A stretch of DNA of 64,000 nucleotides, from the NCBI RefSeq assembly GCF_008107645.1, contig NZ_SDGY01000001.1, positions 540 to 64,539 on the forward strand, given 5' to 3'. Positions 1 through 8,534 of the stretch are shown here, piece by piece (position 1 is the first letter of the stretch; each line of letters opens with the position of its first letter). The position numbers were made by a program, and so were the translations under genes. The DNA comes from Leuconostoc litchii. Its GTDB lineage: Bacteria; Bacillota; Bacilli; Lactobacillales; Lactobacillaceae. Under the pieces are notes generated by a model. It searched no databases. It saw only the letters and a list, made by a program, of their open reading frames with translations, and was not told where the DNA came from.

Positions 1-234
1 TCAACCAGTGTGAGTGACAGCACGTCAGCATCAATGAGTGATTCAAGTAGTTTAAGTACGTCAGCGTTATTAATTAGAGATACGAATCTTTTAAATCAAC
101 AGATTAACAACACTGCTAAATTACCAAAAACCAATGCTAGACAAAGTAATTATGTGGAGGAAATAACAGCAGTAGTTACAATTCTAGCAATATTAGCAGC
201 AAGAAAAGCTAAAAAAACAGATGAATTAAAATAA
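1..234 (+). CDS. C-terminal end of a serine-rich, sortase-anchored surface protein (5' truncated)
   Basis: Only the 3' end is present; the reading frame is open from base 1, so the gene starts outside the window. The visible part begins with a Ser/Thr/Ala/Asp repeat-like stretch (STSVSDSTSAS...) typical of serine-rich repeat adhesin stalks. It ends in a cell-wall sorting signal: LPKTN, then a short hydrophobic segment (VVTILAILAA) and a basic tail (RKAKKTDELK). LPKTN is a variant of LPXTG with Asn in place of Gly, so recognition by the housekeeping sortase is inferred. The hydrophobic segment is rather short and contains acidic residues just before it. The gene is followed by a strong hairpin terminator. 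It lies beside the pilus locus, so this end of the window looks like a surface-protein island. The ligand and the N-terminal domain cannot be judged. Confidence 0.75.
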   Translation, partial: STSVSDSTSASMSDSSSLSTSALLIRDTNLLNQQINNTAKLPKTNARQSNYVEEITAVVTILAILAARKAKKTDELK

Positions 235-256
235 TTGATTTGTGGATTAGTGACTA

Positions 257-300
257 AAAAAACACCTATTACTCGGCTTAAGCTGAAATAGGTGTTTTTC
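257..300. terminator. Bidirectional rho-independent terminator
   Basis: A 14-bp inverted repeat (AAAAAACACCTATT against AATAGGTGTTTTTC, one end base pair imperfect) encloses a 16-nt loop, with A and T runs on its two sides. It can terminate the rightward surface-protein gene and the leftward AraC-type gene, which converge here. Confidence 0.85.
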
Positions 301-312
301 ATATGCATAAAT

Positions 313-1410
313 TTACAAGTCTGGATTTTGACGAAAAAAATTAGGTGTATAGCCAGTTATTTCTTTAAAAGTTTTGACAAAATAACTAGTAGTAGAAAAT
401 GATAGCAAAGTAGAAATTTCAAGTAAGGATAGATTTGAAGTAATGAGTAATTCTTTGGCGATATCTATTTTCGAATATCTAATAAATTTTGTAATAGTTG
501 TACCGTATTCTTTTTTAAAAGCTGGGTTTAATGCTTTTTTTGATGCGTTAAGTTCTTTAGCAATACCATCTAACGTAATATTTTCATGAATATGTTCTTT
601 AATATATTGTTTAATTCTTTGATGAAGAGGTAAAAAATTATTAATTTTATAAATTTTCATAATTTCAAAATAATGCCAAGTGATTTTTCTAATTACTTGA
701 AAAAAATCAATAAATTGTGGTGATAATTCAATTTCTTGGACAAGATTATTATGAATTTGAAACGCTTTTTTGATGGGGTATCCCCACTGGACAATTGCAC
801 GATTTAAGACAGCTACATACGAAATTAAGGTATCTTTTTCACCACGTATAATATTGTTAGAAGCAAACCTTTCACCAATAAGCGTTATATGAGATAAGTC
901 TTCTAGTGCTTTTGTTAATGCTGTTTTATCGGAATATACGATTGCTTTGATAATGACAGTTTCTACCTTAAAAAAAAATGCGGGATCAAACGGCATATAA
1001 TTCTTTTTATCGATATGAATTTTATCAGTAAATCGAGTAATGAGTACTTCATCATTTGGTGCTGAATCATTAGTATACAGAGTATAAATTAATTGTGCAG
1101 TAACTTTTAAATTGGAAAGGGAATGGAGCATTAATAATTCATTGTTTAATGAACTATATTCATTGTAGTTAAATGAGAAACAAATAATTTTTTCAACAGT
1201 GACACGAACAGTCAAAATATGTCCTGAATTATAATTTAACGAATGATATGCATGATTAGTTAATAAATTTACGTTTTCAGTTAATAAATTAACGGCGTCC
1301 TTATCATAATCGTTCGAACAATTGTCTATGTAATTTGCCTTTTTATCTCGAATGCTTAGTAAAATAACGTCAGCATTCAAAATATTTGCTAATTTTTTAA
1401 TATTGATCAT
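313..1410 (-). CDS. AraC/XylS-family transcriptional regulator, probable regulator of the adjacent pilus locus
   Basis: The 365-residue protein has a C-terminal AraC-type double helix-turn-helix (about residues 266-365), with the family hallmarks IKEHIHENITLDGIAKEL, a second helix pair around LSLLEISTLLSFSTTSYF and the terminal FKEITGYTPNFFR signature. The N-terminal 260 residues match no sensor domain I can name; they lack membrane segments. The start is supported by a strong GGGGGA Shine-Dalgarno 5 nt upstream. The gene is transcribed divergently from the pilin operon with a 476-bp shared control region, the usual layout for a local regulator. AraC-type regulators (for example MsmR in streptococcal FCT regions) are known at pilus loci, so control of the pilins is a reasonable inference, not shown. 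Confidence 0.85.
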   Translation of the reverse strand: MINIKKLANILNADVILLSIRDKKANYIDNCSNDYDKDAVNLLTENVNLLTNHAYHSLNYNSGHILTVRVTVEKIICFSFNYNEYSSLNNELLMLHSLSNLKVTAQLIYTLYTNDSAPNDEVLITRFTDKIHIDKKNYMPFDPAFFFKVETVIIKAIVYSDKTALTKALEDLSHITLIGERFASNNIIRGEKDTLISYVAVLNRAIVQWGYPIKKAFQIHNNLVQEIELSPQFIDFFQVIRKITWHYFEIMKIYKINNFLPLHQRIKQYIKEHIHENITLDGIAKELNASKKALNPAFKKEYGTTITKFIRYSKIDIAKELLITSNLSLLEISTLLSFSTTSYFVKTFKEITGYTPNFFRQNPDL

Positions 1411-1469
1411 TTTTCCCCCATTATCGTAAAGTATTTAAATAATGTTTATATTATTGTGATACGTGTGTG

Positions 1470-1498
1470 TTGATACATTTATTCATAATTGTATAAAA
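1470..1498 (+). promoter_or_regulatory. Candidate pilin operon promoter
   Basis: TTGATA and TATAAA are separated by 17 bp, with TG directly before the -10 box. This is the best sigma-A-like match in the gap. It lies about 390 bp before the tip pilin start, so a long leader would result. Confidence 0.5.
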
Positions 1499-1658
1499 AC
1501 TTCGTATTAATAAACACGATTCGAATCCGAAAGTATCTTTATGTGCTATGAAAATCCTTTTTTTGTCATGAAATCATCAGTTAATTCATGGATAATGATG
1601 CTTGTGATATCAATGTTTACTTTGAGAGAATATTCACAATAAAGTTGGAGGAAGAAAA

Positions 1659-1676
1659 ATGGAAAGTAAAAAATAA
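1659..1676 (+). other. Five-codon leader ORF (MESKK) with strong ribosome-binding site
   Basis: GGAGGA ends 6 nt before an ATG that opens only five codons before TAA. The stop codon sits directly before the left arm of a 9-bp inverted repeat. A leader peptide or upstream ORF is possible; so is the remnant of a decayed gene. Translation is unproven. Confidence 0.35.
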
Positions 1677-1774
1677 AATACTGAACACAATATAAGAAAT
1701 ATGAGTTCAGTATAAATTATGTGTAATTTTAATTTCTGAGTTTATAGGTAAAATAAGGTATTTATTACATCGTT

Positions 1775-1792
1775 ATGTTAAACGTTTAACAT
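1775..1792. promoter_or_regulatory. 18-bp perfect palindrome, probable operator
   Basis: ATGTTAAACGTTTAACAT is a perfect 18-bp palindrome with a central CG and AAACGTTT core, the symmetry typical of LacI/GalR-family operators. It does not fit the catabolite-responsive element consensus in spacing. It lies about 95 bp before the tip pilin start. Confidence 0.5.
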
Positions 1793-1886
1793 TAAGGTTA
1801 TTTACTAGATGAAATTATTTGGTCAATAAAAATTAAAATTACTCATTGTTAAGCCAAGAACGGAGGAATTCTTAGAAGGGAAAAAT

Positions 1887-4571
1887 ATGAAAATTAACAT
1901 TCATAAGTTTGTTAACAGCTTATTTGTGCATTGTTTTGGTTTTTTTTTAATATTATCAACCTTAGTAGTGAATGCGTTGATCACACCTCTTACTGTAGTA
2001 TCTGCTGCGAGTGATATTACGCCTCAGTATACAAATAATGATACAGGTGTGTTTCCAACTAATTCATGGACTATTCCAAGACAAAGTAATGTAATAAATC
2101 ATCAGGGTGGAAATATTTTAAGTGGCTGGGATAAGACAAATACTTGGAATGGTGATTCAAATAATACAAGTAATTCTTATCTGAAATTTGGAACAGATAA
2201 TAACAACCCAGATTATCAAATTCGTAAATATGCTAAAGAGACATCTACACCAGGATTATATGATGTTTATTTAAATGCTAAAGGAAATGAAGTTAAAAAC
2301 ATTAAGCCGATAGATATTGTGTTAGTTGTTGATATGTCTGGTTCAATGAATGCATCGGTAAATGGTGGTAATGATCGAGTTGGGGCAGCACGGCAGGGTG
2401 TAAAGAATTTCTTGCAAACTATCAATGATGCCAGAATTGGTAAGTACGTTAATGTCGGTGTGGTTGGTTTTTCAAGTCCAGGATACATAAGTAATTCGGG
2501 AACATTGTCTGAAAATATTGATTCATCTGATAATCCAGCACATATATCAAGAATTAATAATTTGCTGTCTAAAGAGTTTAAAGGCGGAACTTTTACTCAA
2601 TTAGGTGTTCGTACAGGTCAAAACATGCTTACAAATGATAGTAATGATCATAAGAAAATGATGATTCTATTAACAGACGGTGTGCCGACGTTTTCGTATA
2701 AAGTAACTGCAGCAACAACGATTGAAGGAATGGATTATGGTACATCATTTTCTTCAAATCGAGATGAACCTGGATTTACTTCTCAATTATGGCGAGTGAG
2801 TGGAAGAAACAGAGTGCCAACCTCATATTCAGCTACAGGAAAAATTATCCGTGATACATGGCCAGCCACACTAGGGGAATCATTACTTGCCAAAAATCAA
2901 GGTACTGAATTACATGCACTTGGCATTCAGTTATCTAAGGATGTGGGTTACACAAATAATAGTAGCAACACGTATTTGAGTGATATTCAAGTCCGTGAGC
3001 ATATGCAACTATTGGCTTCTGCTGGCCTTTATCGAGATGCTAACAGTGCGTCTGATGTTGAAACCTATTTAAAAAATCAAGCAAAAGATGTTTTAAGTCA
3101 ATTTAATACAGTTAACCAAGGAACAATTTCAGATCCGTTAGGATCTCAATTCATTTATGGGGATGATACGCCGACTGTTAAGAGTGTGGGAGATAGCGTT
3201 GTTCAGAATTTACCAACAGTTACCAAATCAAACGGAAGTATCTCTGTAAGTAATATTAATCTGGGGAAAGATCAAGAAATTCAAATACATTATCAGGTGC
3301 ATTTAAACACTGAATCAGATAATTTTAAACCGGATTACTGGTATCAGATGAATGGCAAAACAACATTTACGCCGACAAAGGATAGTAACGCTGTGGAATT
3401 TGGTGTTCCTTCTGCGAAAGGACCTGGAACGGAGCTAAAGGTTATCAAACAATGGCAAGAGCTGACTGATTCATCGAAGCGACCAGATAGTATTAGTTTT
3501 GAAGTAACGCGAACTATGAACAACCAATCAAACGATTGGCGGGCAACTGGTACTTTAAGTAAATCGGATAATTGGTCTAAAACTTTCAAACAGTTGAATC
3601 GAAATAATCAATCGGTTTCGTTACCAGCTTATGATAACAAAGGTGGAACGTTCAATTATCAGGTGCTAAACGAAAGTACGGATGGTTACGTTTCAAGCAT
3701 TACTAACAAAACAAATGAGTCAACGATAACAAATACACAATATGGTTTGATTATTGATAAGTATGCAAGTAACTCGAAAAATAAACTCATTGGTGCTGAA
3801 TTTATTGTTAAATCAACGGATGGAAAGCAGTCCTATACATTAAAAGATAATCAGTTACAGCAACTGACACCAGGGGATTACACCATTCAAGAAACTAAGA
3901 GTCCATTTGGGTATCAACTTGATTCTACGGTTTATCCAATAACATTAACGCAAGATGGAAAATGGTCAAGTAGCGGTCAAGGTATTAATGTAAAATCACC
4001 AACCACGGATGGCAACGGCTATAAAGATGGTTTTTCTATTGCTACTGACAAATCAAACAATACTGATAAGAATAATGTTGTTAGATTTGTCAAAAATGAT
4101 ACTTTCAAGAAGTTTGATCTGACAGTTAATAAAGTTGACAAAACAACTGGAAATGCGTTAAAAGGTGCTAAATTCACATTAACTGACTCTGATGGCAAAA
4201 CATCAGTTTACAAAGAAACCGATCCAACGTCGACTTTCACTTTTGAAAATCTTTCATCAGGAACATATACTTTGAAAGAATCAAAAGCTCCTGATGGATA
4301 CATTGCTAGTAAAGATGTCACAATGATAATTTCTGATGATGGCAGTGTTAAGGTAACTAACAATAATGGCGATTGGAAATCAACTTTACAAAATGATGCA
4401 GGTAACAATCAGATTAGCCTAACGGTCAACAATTCAAATAAAACTGTTTTCCCATCTACAGGCGGCACTGGTATTGTGCGCTACATGTTGATAGCTGGTG
4501 CCTTTATATTAATTGCCTTGGGTGCTAGCGGTTATTATATTTTCCGAATAATGAGGGGTAACCGATCATGA
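1887..4571 (+). CDS. Pilus tip protein with von Willebrand A domain and Cna-B repeats (SpaC/RrgA-like)
   Basis: The 894-residue protein has a signal peptide ending near VSAA (residue 41). A von Willebrand factor A domain spans about residues 140-390, with the MIDAS motif DMSGS at 149-153 and the second metal-site Asp in LLTDG at 264. Cna-B/SpaA-type beta-sandwich domains follow, at about 510-615, 618-740 and 745-845, the last two with E-box motifs (QETKSPFGY, KESKAPDGY). A sorting signal FPSTG (855-859), a membrane segment and a basic tail end it. vWA domains with MIDAS are typical of tip adhesins such as RrgA, PitA and SpaC; host or matrix binding is inferred. F replaces L in the sorting motif. 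It is the first gene of the pilin operon and overlaps the next by 4 nt. Confidence 0.88.
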   Translation: MKINIHKFVNSLFVHCFGFFLILSTLVVNALITPLTVVSAASDITPQYTNNDTGVFPTNSWTIPRQSNVINHQGGNILSGWDKTNTWNGDSNNTSNSYLKFGTDNNNPDYQIRKYAKETSTPGLYDVYLNAKGNEVKNIKPIDIVLVVDMSGSMNASVNGGNDRVGAARQGVKNFLQTINDARIGKYVNVGVVGFSSPGYISNSGTLSENIDSSDNPAHISRINNLLSKEFKGGTFTQLGVRTGQNMLTNDSNDHKKMMILLTDGVPTFSYKVTAATTIEGMDYGTSFSSNRDEPGFTSQLWRVSGRNRVPTSYSATGKIIRDTWPATLGESLLAKNQGTELHALGIQLSKDVGYTNNSSNTYLSDIQVREHMQLLASAGLYRDANSASDVETYLKNQAKDVLSQFNTVNQGTISDPLGSQFIYGDDTPTVKSVGDSVVQNLPTVTKSNGSISVSNINLGKDQEIQIHYQVHLNTESDNFKPDYWYQMNGKTTFTPTKDSNAVEFGVPSAKGPGTELKVIKQWQELTDSSKRPDSISFEVTRTMNNQSNDWRATGTLSKSDNWSKTFKQLNRNNQSVSLPAYDNKGGTFNYQVLNESTDGYVSSITNKTNESTITNTQYGLIIDKYASNSKNKLIGAEFIVKSTDGKQSYTLKDNQLQQLTPGDYTIQETKSPFGYQLDSTVYPITLTQDGKWSSSGQGINVKSPTTDGNGYKDGFSIATDKSNNTDKNNVVRFVKNDTFKKFDLTVNKVDKTTGNALKGAKFTLTDSDGKTSVYKETDPTSTFTFENLSSGTYTLKESKAPDGYIASKDVTMIISDDGSVKVTNNNGDWKSTLQNDAGNNQISLTVNNSNKTVFPSTGGTGIVRYMLIAGAFILIALGASGYYIFRIMRGNRS

Positions 4572-5692
4572 TTAAAAAAATGATTGTGTTTATCATTACC
4601 TGTATTTCATTTGGGTTGCTTAGCTTTCAACAAGACAATTTAAAGGTTTTAGCCGATACTGATAACCAATTTACGATAGAATTGCATCATCAGTTGAGTG
4701 TGTATGAATCAAATCCAGTATCCAATATTCCTGGCAGCAACGTAACATTTCAATTGTATGATTTGACGGCTGATTACCAGAAGCATGAAAATGATGAAAA
4801 TTATTTTGAAGATTTAAAATCTCAAAATCAGGGTATTCAAAATTATATTCAAGACAATCATATTCGTTTGATGGATACTAAAACTACTGATGCCAATGGA
4901 CAAGCAACATTTCATGTTTCAAAAGAATATGGAAAAGCTTATCTTATTGTGCAACAAAAAAGTAGCCAACTTGAAAGTGATGGTTTGTCTTATGAGCAGG
5001 TTAGTGATCCAGTTGCATTTTCGCTAAGCAATCAAGATATGGATAAAAACAAGCTTGAAATTGAGACCAAATCTGCTATTGTGACACGCATACCATATTT
5101 TTTTAAATATGGAAAAACGCTTGATCATAAAGAATTACCATTAGCAGGTGTCAAATTTGTGTTGTATAAAACAGTTGACAACCAAAAAAAATACCTGACT
5201 GAAGACAATAGTTGGAAAACCACTGATGATCCACTACATGAGAAAGAAGTAAAAAAAGTCGTATCTGACGATGCCGGTTTAGTTGCTTTGAATAATAGTA
5301 AGCTACCAGCGGGTCAATATTATTTTCAAGAGGTTCAAACATTAAAAAACTTTGAAATATCTTCTCAGGCACAACACATTAGTGTTAATATTCCAGCAGT
5401 CACTAGCTTAGCTAATGTATCGCCAATTACTGTTAATGGCGAGCCGTTGTCTAAAATAGCTGCGGGTGTGATACCCAATGACGTGTATCAAAATGCAAGT
5501 CCGAGAGTTTTGAATTACCAACAGAAGCAGCCCACTAAGGAACCACCATTTAGCTTGCCATTCTTACCCGAAACAGGAATAGCAATTGGTTCAATTTCTT
5601 TAGTCGGTTTGTTGATTATTTTATTGGTAATATTGATAAAAATTTATAAGAAAAAATTACAATTAAAAAGGAGTTTTAAAAATGAAAAGTAA
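4568..5692 (+). CDS. Minor/basal pilin with LPETG signal and proline-rich tail
   Basis: The 374-residue protein has a signal peptide cleaved near VLA-DT (about residue 30), two Cna-B/SpaA-like regions (about 35-165 and 170-280) and a Pro/Gln-rich linker. A canonical LPETG (333-337), a transmembrane helix and a Lys/Arg tail follow. A small pilin with a proline-rich tail before the sorting signal is the usual description of the basal pilin, which the housekeeping sortase attaches to peptidoglycan. That role is inferred from family knowledge. The start overlaps the tip gene by 4 nt, so translation is probably coupled. Confidence 0.82.
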   Translation: MIKKMIVFIITCISFGLLSFQQDNLKVLADTDNQFTIELHHQLSVYESNPVSNIPGSNVTFQLYDLTADYQKHENDENYFEDLKSQNQGIQNYIQDNHIRLMDTKTTDANGQATFHVSKEYGKAYLIVQQKSSQLESDGLSYEQVSDPVAFSLSNQDMDKNKLEIETKSAIVTRIPYFFKYGKTLDHKELPLAGVKFVLYKTVDNQKKYLTEDNSWKTTDDPLHEKEVKKVVSDDAGLVALNNSKLPAGQYYFQEVQTLKNFEISSQAQHISVNIPAVTSLANVSPITVNGEPLSKIAAGVIPNDVYQNASPRVLNYQQKQPTKEPPFSLPFLPETGIAIGSISLVGLLIILLVILIKIYKKKLQLKRSFKNEK

Positions 5693-7208
5693 GTCATGGT
5701 CACAAATGGCTAATGCAATTTTACTCGTACTTCCTCTTTTAGTATCAGCTTTGTTCGGTGTTACTAATGTATCTGCGGACACAACAGATAGTGTTAATGT
5801 TACATTGCATAAAAGGGTCTTTGATGAAGGTAAAGTACCGGATAATAAGACCAATACAGGTGAAGTAGATAATAATTTTGGTGGAACGCCATTAGCAGGT
5901 GTTACTTTTACAGCTTATGATGTAACTGATCATTATTTGAACTTACGTTCAAATGGGGACACTGCTGAAAAAGCATCCCAAGAGGTTCAATCAGATGCTA
6001 CTAATGCAGCACCAAGTTACGCCACAAAAGTTGCAGAAGGTGTAACAGCTGGAGCCGATGGCACAGTAACTTTTTCAAATTTGAAGTCTAAGGACGGAGA
6101 TAAAGACAAGGTTTACTTGTTTGTTGAAACAAATTCACCAACAAATGTTACACAAAAAGCTGCTCCAATTGTGTTAGCTTTACCCGTTTATAAGTCAGGC
6201 TCAGACTCAGAAATTAATTCTGATGTTCATGTTTATCCCAAGAACGAACAAGCTGATGCTATTACAAAAGATTTAAGTGACGAAAGTAAAAAAGATTTGA
6301 TTGTGACATTGCCTGATGGATCAAAGGTTTATAATGCCACTTATGGTCAAAAATTTGGTTATCAATTGCAAATAGCAGTACCATGGAACATTGCGGATAA
6401 AGATACATTTAATGTAGTTGATACACCTAACTTAGGGATTGATGATGATGCTACTACAGTAAAGGTTGCAGGATTAACTGAAGGAACTGATTATACAGTT
6501 TCAGCAACTGATGCAACTGACAAAAATGGTAAAGGTTTTAAAATAACGTTTAATCCAACGGCAGCTGCTGTTAAGGCTGCTGCCGGTAAAAAGTTAACAG
6601 TTACTTATAATGCTACCTTGACTAATGCTGCTGTTCCTGACAAAGCATTGAACAACACGGCTACGTTAAATATTGGTAATGGAACAGATGTTACTACTAC
6701 ACCGGCTCAAGGACCTGAAATTTACACTGGTGGTGTGAATTTCGTTAAGCAAGACAAGCAAAGTGCTGCAAAGCTTGCTGGTGCAGAGTTCCAGTTGGTT
6801 AAGTTAAATGCTAATGGTGACAAAGTAGCTTACGCAACGCAAGCAGCTGATGGTTCATATACATGGGCTGCAAATAATAACTCAGCGACAACATATACAT
6901 CAAATGATCAAGGATCAGTTGAATTAAAAGGTCTTGAATATTCAAACAAGTTGGCTGATGGTCAAAGCTATGCACTTGTTGAAACAAAGTCTCCAGCTGG
7001 TTATGCGCTTTTGACAGCTCCTGTTAAGTTTACAGTTACTAAAGGAAGCTATGCTGACAATCAAACAATCACTGTGACAAACATTAAGAAGGGTATCTTA
7101 CCATCAACTGGTGGTTCTGGTATCTACTTGTTCTTGATTGCAGGTGCACTTTTGATGAGTGGCGCATATGTTTGGAATAAGCGTAATAAAAAGAACCAAA
7201 ATATTTAA
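5682..7208 (+). CDS. Major backbone pilin (SpaA family)
   Basis: The 508-residue protein has a signal peptide ending at VSA-DT (about residue 34). The pilin motif VYPK has its Lys at residue 187; this is the nucleophile that sortase C joins to the Thr of the next subunit. Cna-B-type domains follow, and the E-box VETKSPAGY has its Glu at 434. The end is an LPSTG signal (473-477), a membrane helix and a basic tail. Having pilin motif, E-box and sorting signal together identifies the polymer-forming subunit. The start lies inside the preceding gene (11-nt overlap) with a strong AAAAAGGAG 8 nt upstream, consistent with high translation. A terminator follows directly, which would favour pilin over sortase expression. 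Confidence 0.9.
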   Translation: MKSKSWSQMANAILLVLPLLVSALFGVTNVSADTTDSVNVTLHKRVFDEGKVPDNKTNTGEVDNNFGGTPLAGVTFTAYDVTDHYLNLRSNGDTAEKASQEVQSDATNAAPSYATKVAEGVTAGADGTVTFSNLKSKDGDKDKVYLFVETNSPTNVTQKAAPIVLALPVYKSGSDSEINSDVHVYPKNEQADAITKDLSDESKKDLIVTLPDGSKVYNATYGQKFGYQLQIAVPWNIADKDTFNVVDTPNLGIDDDATTVKVAGLTEGTDYTVSATDATDKNGKGFKITFNPTAAAVKAAAGKKLTVTYNATLTNAAVPDKALNNTATLNIGNGTDVTTTPAQGPEIYTGGVNFVKQDKQSAAKLAGAEFQLVKLNANGDKVAYATQAADGSYTWAANNNSATTYTSNDQGSVELKGLEYSNKLADGQSYALVETKSPAGYALLTAPVKFTVTKGSYADNQTITVTNIKKGILPSTGGSGIYLFLIAGALLMSGAYVWNKRNKKNQNI

Positions 7209-7223
7209 TCATATTTGAAAACT

Positions 7224-7259
7224 AAAGTGCAAACCATGTTCGTGGTAAGCACTTTTTTT
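7224..7259 (+). terminator. Terminator between pilins and sortases
   Basis: AAAGTGC pairs with GCACTTT, with an inner ACCA/TGGT helix and a seven-T run. It separates pilin from sortase transcription. Confidence 0.8.
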
Positions 7260-7307
7260 ATAAAAATGAATACTATGTTCATAATTCTTTGGAATAATGG
7301 TTTTCAT

Positions 7308-7316
7308 TGATATTAT
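7308..7316 (+). promoter_or_regulatory. Extended -10 promoter for the sortase pair
   Basis: TGATATTAT is an extended -10 box (TGn plus TATTAT) 31 bp before the first sortase. No good -35 is visible. Confidence 0.45.
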
Positions 7317-7346
7317 GAGCCGTGGTTTCAAAGGATAACTAGAACG

Positions 7347-8534
7347 ATGGCAGAACAAAAACAAAATAACGCTAATATTTTTCTGAAACTGTTCATTGCA
7401 TTAATGTTTTTCATTGGCTTTTTGGTGTTCATGTATCCTTTTATTGCTAATGGCGTGAATAACTATGTGGCCCAAAAAGAATTAAATGCTGTGAATCAAC
7501 TAAATCAAAGCAATCAGAAAGCCAGTGCCAAGAAACTCGAAAAATTAATCAAAAAAAACAATCAAAAGTCAAAAGAAAATCAACAACTTGGTATATCACC
7601 TGTCAAGAATATCTTGGGGCAAACGTTGGAAAATGTACCCAAGGAGAGTAGGGAGTACTATCAAAAGCACTCGTTAGGCAGTATATTCATTCCTAAAATA
7701 TCTCTGAGTTTACCAGTGTTTGATACAACGACTGACAGCCTTTTGTATAAAGGAATTACATTATTGCCTGGCAGTTCTTATCCTGTTGGCGGCAAAAGTA
7801 CGCATACCGTTTTGATGGGGCACAGTGGTTTGCCTAATCAAGAATTATTTACTCATCTGCACGAATTAAAAAAAGGCGATAAGTTTTTTTTGAAAGTGTA
7901 TGGGAAACGTTTAGCTTATCAAGTTATTCGAATCAAAGTCGTTTTACCAACAGATCTAAGTGATATCACAATACAAAATAACCAAGATTTGGCCACTTTG
8001 GTCACATGTACACCCTATATGGTAAACACACATCGATTGTTAGTTACTGGGAAAAGGGTGCCTTTGGATAAGGGTTCATTTGATAAACAAGAAAAAAAGG
8101 CAGTATCGTATCAAGGAAAATATTTACTTTGTTTGACGGCACTGCTTCTTATTTTTATGGCTTTAATTTTTTATATCATCAAACGTGAGCTTATTGAACT
8201 ATTGTCACATAAAAGAAATTATCAGTTATCATTTTTTGTTTATAATAATGGACGTCTCATTTCTGGTTATAAATTCACTGTAGTAGATTATTTTGGTAAA
8301 AGAATATTAAATGACCAAGGTGAGTTATGTGAGTCTACGAGTGACTCAAGAGGCTATGTATCATTTGGTGAAATTAGTGGTGGCAAGTATAAAATAATTC
8401 CGATGAATTCAAACATGAATATCAAACCTTTTAAAGCAACAGTTAAACATTTAAAAGATAAAAAATTCTATATCAGAAAAGTAGTTAAAAATGGTTACCA
8501 AATTGACACAGAAGGTGATGAAACAAATGACTAA
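7347..8534 (+). CDS. Class C (pilin-polymerising) sortase 1 with extra C-terminal cytoplasmic domain
   Basis: The 395-residue protein has an N-terminal membrane helix (about 12-34), a class C sortase domain with His159 (MGHSG), Cys221 in TLVTC and Arg230 (THRLL), and a second membrane helix (about 257-279). The last 105 residues are unusual: class C sortases normally end soon after the second helix. Here a beta-rich segment (SDSRGYVSFGEISGGKYKI) resembles a Cna-B/SpaA domain and, by topology, should lie in the cytoplasm. The region where the autoinhibitory lid normally has DPF/DPW reads GISPVKN, so the lid Asp is missing. The second sortase overlaps the end of this gene. It is expected to link Thr of the LPSTG motif to the pilin-motif Lys. 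Confidence 0.9.
   Translation: MAEQKQNNANIFLKLFIALMFFIGFLVFMYPFIANGVNNYVAQKELNAVNQLNQSNQKASAKKLEKLIKKNNQKSKENQQLGISPVKNILGQTLENVPKESREYYQKHSLGSIFIPKISLSLPVFDTTTDSLLYKGITLLPGSSYPVGGKSTHTVLMGHSGLPNQELFTHLHELKKGDKFFLKVYGKRLAYQVIRIKVVLPTDLSDITIQNNQDLATLVTCTPYMVNTHRLLVTGKRVPLDKGSFDKQEKKAVSYQGKYLLCLTALLLIFMALIFYIIKRELIELLSHKRNYQLSFFVYNNGRLISGYKFTVVDYFGKRILNDQGELCESTSDSRGYVSFGEISGGKYKIIPMNSNMNIKPFKATVKHLKDKKFYIRKVVKNGYQIDTEGDETND

Larger units (their letters stand above)
1411..1886. promoter_or_regulatory. Divergent control region between regulator and pilin operon
   Basis: This 476-bp gap has no normal-length gene. Reading rightward it holds: a TGATAC direct repeat (1457 and 1471); a promoter-like TTGATA-N17-TATAAA (1470-1498); a five-codon ORF with an excellent ribosome-binding site (1647-1676); a 9-bp inverted repeat (1678-1686 against 1705-1713); an 18-bp perfect palindrome (1775-1792); and two Shine-Dalgarno-like stretches (CGGAGG at 1861 and GAAGGG at 1875) before the pilin start. 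If the upstream promoter is used, the pilin mRNA has a leader of about 380 nt. Confidence 0.6.

Noticed and set aside
1568-1642. 24-codon ORF MKSSVNSWIMMLVISMFTLREYSQ in the regulator/pilin gap, signal-peptide-like
   Set aside because: No Shine-Dalgarno and no promoter spacing that would make it leaderless; open frames of this length are frequent by chance in AT-rich DNA.
1775-1792. Possible catabolite-responsive element (CcpA site)
   Set aside because: The palindrome has the central CG, but the TG and CA ends are one base too far out on each side for the cre consensus, so I call it only a LacI-type-like operator.
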